Shown here: positions 62,275-64,000 of the stretch, piece by piece
Numbering within the stretch: position 1 is the stretch's first letter
Layout: every line of letters starts with the position of its first letter
Assembly (NCBI GenBank): GCA_016718135.1
Contig: JADKEF010000003.1
Location: forward strand, 372,001 to 436,000
Direction of reading: 5' to 3'
DNA length: 64,000 bases
Source of the DNA: Acidobacteriota bacterium
GTDB taxonomy: Bacteria; Acidobacteriota; Blastocatellia; Pyrinomonadales; Pyrinomonadaceae
Notes under the pieces: model-generated
Told to the model about the DNA's origin: nothing
What the model saw: the letters and a program-made list of their open reading frames with translations, nothing else
Databases searched by the model: none
Made by a program: the position numbers and the translations under genes

Positions 62275-62276
62275 TC

Positions 62277-62501
62277 CTAATGATGGTGCTCGCCCGTCAT
62301 CTCATTCAATTTTGAAATATCTAGCAGCTTAGAAAAATCGTCGAAATGGAACATCGTCTCGTCTTTGCAGTGATCGCAAAAGAATGTGACGTCCTCGCCG
62401 AGATACATGTCCTTGAGGTGATATGCGATAAAACAACCGTAGCAACGCTGTATGCGTTTGCCAAAATCGTGTAAAACTTCGTCTTCCGTGTGGCTTTCCA
62501 T
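62277..62501 (-). CDS. Small CxxC protein of unknown function
   Basis: The 74-residue protein has two CxxC pairs (CYGCFIAYHLKDMYL and CDHCKDETMFHFDD), suggesting a zinc or iron-binding ribbon, and a His-rich C-terminus (TGEHHH). No family recognised. Its promoter region is shared, divergently, with the histidine operon leader. Confidence 0.55.
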   Translation of the reverse strand: MESHTEDEVLHDFGKRIQRCYGCFIAYHLKDMYLGEDVTFFCDHCKDETMFHFDDFSKLLDISKLNEMTGEHHH

Positions 62502-62544
62502 AGTGTCTTTCGCAATTTTATCACACAGATTTTTCGGAGTGCTC

Positions 62545-62574
62545 TTGCAAAACTAATTGGGCTGTGTTTTTAAT
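62545..62574 (+). promoter_or_regulatory. hisLp: Candidate promoter of the his operon
   Basis: TTGCAA (62545-62550), 18-base spacer, TTTAAT (62569-62574). A start site about seven bases on would leave a very short leader before the HisL ATG. Confidence 0.4.
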
Positions 62575-62584
62575 AGAGCTAACG

Positions 62585-62653
62585 ATGTATCTGAGTACCA
62601 CTCAAAACCACCATCTCCATCATCATCACGCGACTCATTCGCGCGTGAACTGA
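62585..62653 (+). CDS. hisL: Histidine operon leader peptide (HisL-like)
   Basis: A 22-codon open frame reads MYLSTTQNHHLHHHHATHSR-VN and stops. It holds seven His codons in eleven positions, the composition of a translational attenuator peptide. It lies 98 bases before hisG on the same strand. A hairpin (CACGCG at 62627, CGCGTG at 62642) overlaps the last His codons and the end of the frame. It was too short to be listed among ordinary genes. No strong ribosome site is visible. Confidence 0.75.
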   Translation: MYLSTTQNHHLHHHHATHSRVN

Positions 62654-62694
62654 TACTCGTTTCTAACCAACAACGTAAATTAGTTTTAATCCAA

Positions 62695-62745
62695 ACGCCG
62701 CGAAACTTCGAATCAAGTCTCGATGGGCGTCGCTTTGTCGTTTTT
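62695..62745 (+). promoter_or_regulatory. Candidate his attenuator hairpin
   Basis: ACGCC (62695-62699) with GGCGT (62726-62730), CGA (62701-62703) with TCG (62720-62722) and ACTT (62705-62708) with AAGT (62715-62718) form one nested stem, followed ten bases later by TTTTT. The 5' arm ACGCCGCG can instead pair with CGCGCGT at the end of the leader frame. This gives mutually exclusive folds as in classical attenuators. The gap before the T run is longer than in a canonical terminator. Confidence 0.5.
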
Positions 62746-62751
62746 CAAGTT

Positions 62752-63606
62752 ATGAAATTAAAGATCGCTTTACAAAGATCAGGAAGATTATCAGACGGGT
62801 CGACCGGTCTGTTACGGAAGTGCGGCATCGGCTTTTCCAATGGGCTCGGCAAACTGCGGGCTGAGGCGGCGGACTTTCCGCTCGAGATATTTTTCTTACG
62901 GGATGACGATATTCCTGACTACGTCGCCGATGGCGTCGCAGACATCGGGATCGTCGGCGAGAACGTGATCGCCGAGAATCCAAAGGCCGTCGACACGATC
63001 GAAAAGCTCGGCTTTGGCCGCTGTCGCTTGTCCCTAGCAGTGCCGAAGGGGTTTGAATATTCGGAATTGTCTCAGCTCGCAGGGAAAAAGATCGCGACGA
63101 GTTATCCGAATATCCTGCGTGAGTATTTTGCATCGCGAGGCGTTTCGGCAGACATTCACGAGATCAGCGGCTCGGTCGAGATCGCTCCGTCGATCGGGCT
63201 GGCGGATGCAGTTTGCGACCTGGTGAGCTCGGGCAGTACTTTGTTTTCGAACGGCCTACGCGAGGTCGAGACGGTGATGTCGTCAGAGGCGGTCTTGATC
63301 AGACGGCGCGATCTCGAAACCGAACAACAGGCTATCCTCGACAAGCTCCTGTTCCGCATCCGCAGCGTCAAGGCTGCCGCCCAAAACAAGTACATCCTGC
63401 TCAATGCTCCCGTCGAAAGGGTCGACGAGATCAAACGCCTTTTGCCGGGAATGCGTAGTCCGTCGATGGTTCCACTCGCCGATGAGGGTTGGGTGTCGCT
63501 GCATTCGGTCGTGAGCGAGACGGACTTTTGGGAGGTTGTTGACGCGTTGAAAAATGCCGGAGCCGAAGGGATTCTCGTGCTGTCGATCGATCAGATGATC
63601 AGGTAA
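62752..63606 (+). CDS. hisG: ATP phosphoribosyltransferase HisG
   Basis: HisG catalyses the first step of histidine synthesis, joining ATP to PRPP. From the ATG at 62752 it is 284 residues (MKLKIALQRSGRL), the long form with a C-terminal ACT-like regulatory domain. Motifs include DDDIPDYVADGVADIGIVGE and the PRPP loop region DAVCDLVSSGSTLFSNGL. The frame stays open 65 codons upstream, but that stretch overlaps the leader peptide and attenuator and is not coding. hisD follows after 5 bases. Confidence 0.95.
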   Translation: MKLKIALQRSGRLSDGSTGLLRKCGIGFSNGLGKLRAEAADFPLEIFFLRDDDIPDYVADGVADIGIVGENVIAENPKAVDTIEKLGFGRCRLSLAVPKGFEYSELSQLAGKKIATSYPNILREYFASRGVSADIHEISGSVEIAPSIGLADAVCDLVSSGSTLFSNGLREVETVMSSEAVLIRRRDLETEQQAILDKLLFRIRSVKAAAQNKYILLNAPVERVDEIKRLLPGMRSPSMVPLADEGWVSLHSVVSETDFWEVVDALKNAGAEGILVLSIDQMIR

Positions 63607-63611
63607 CGAAT

Positions 63612-64000
63612 ATGCAAATTATCAAATATCCATCAAAAGAAACCTGGGCTGCGATACTCAAACGCCCAACGATCGACACCGTCTTCCTCGAACGCACGGT
63701 CGCGAACATCCTCAAAGACGTCCGGGAACACGGCGACTCGGCATTGCGTCATTGCGCGAGGCATTTTGACAAGGTGGAGTTGGACGGGTTTTTGGTAAGC
63801 GAGGACGAGTTTCTGGAAGCAGAATCGCTTGTTTCTCAGGAACTCAAAGATGCCATCGCGGTTGCGAAGGCGAATATTGAGAAGTTTCACGCAGTTGACG
63901 AAAGAGAGCGAAACGTTATCGAGACAACACCTGGCGTCTTTTGTTGGAAAAAGAACGTCGCTATCGAAAACGTTGGGCTATACGTTCCAGCAGGCAGTGC
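63612..64000 (+). CDS. hisD: Histidinol dehydrogenase HisD, N-terminal part
   Basis: The gene runs off the window; 129 complete codons are visible, from MQIIKYPSKETWAAILKRPT to VGLYVPAGS. The HGDSALRHCARHFDKVEL stretch and the C-terminal VGLYVPAG match HisD, the NAD-dependent enzyme of the last two steps of histidine synthesis. It is the second gene of the operon. Confidence 0.9.
   Translation, partial: MQIIKYPSKETWAAILKRPTIDTVFLERTVANILKDVREHGDSALRHCARHFDKVELDGFLVSEDEFLEAESLVSQELKDAIAVAKANIEKFHAVDERERNVIETTPGVFCWKKNVAIENVGLYVPAGS

Noticed and set aside
62557..62751. Upstream extension of hisG
   Set aside because: It would overlap the His-rich leader frame and attenuator hairpins; family proteins begin at MKLKIALQ.

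Overview
The window reads as chromosomal DNA of a Gram-negative, rod-shaped, piliated bacterium. The best guess is Acidobacteriota, class Blastocatellia (Pyrinomonadaceae-like). That placement is an inference from gene content: large secreted proteins with Thr-Pro linkers and dockerin-, cohesin- and carboxypeptidase-regulatory-like modules, NadA, BlaI/M56, PilB/PilT/PilC, and GC-rich DNA of moderate level. No rRNA is present to confirm it, and I see no phage, insertion sequence or CRISPR array. Most genes lie on the minus strand.

Layout. (1) 1-4618: the cell-shape operon mreB-mreC-mreD-mrdA(PBP2)-rodA on the minus strand; mreB carries an apparent one-base frameshift. (2) 4.9-17.5 kb: four large secreted modular proteins, one of them frameshifted, plus a BlaI repressor/M56 peptidase pair; rho-independent terminators separate most of these units. 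(3) 17.7-23.6 kb: protein quality control (Lon, Hsp20), a CBS-domain protein, and secreted proteins. (4) 23.7-29.6 kb: NadA; a zinc alcohol dehydrogenase (frameshifted at a 9-A run) between two paralogous small proteins; a CDF metal exporter; and, divergently, an OsmC/small thioredoxin/ArsP-like permease operon controlled by twin palindromes. (5) 29.6-35.8 kb: a phosphate block with pstSCAB-phoU plus DUF47 and PiT. (6) 36-45 kb: single genes (M48, M50 and YpfJ-type metallopeptidases, MFS, YacG, HU, Kir potassium channel, riboflavin synthase) with dispersed palindromic repeats between them. (7) 45.2-48.8 kb: a repeat-rich gap and another secreted modular protein with a metalloprotease-like head. 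(8) 49-55.5 kb: type IV pilus motor genes pilB-(basic secreted protein)-pilT-pilC and a PEGA/TPR protein. (9) 55.6-61.4 kb: tRNA-Met, an ABC-F ATPase, a DUF433/DUF5615 toxin-antitoxin-like pair and a large NorD-like VWA protein. (10) 61.5-64 kb: small unknown genes and the start of a histidine operon (hisG, hisD) preceded by a His-rich leader peptide.

The most notable signals are: a 22-codon leader with seven His codons and mutually exclusive hairpins before hisG; twin near-identical palindromes over the osmC-trx-arsP promoter; two secreted proteins that carry both a dockerin-like and a cohesin-like module on the same chain; three conserved genes interrupted by small indels (probably sequence errors, but checkable); several families of dispersed palindromic repeats; and a Kir channel gene that looks leaderless.
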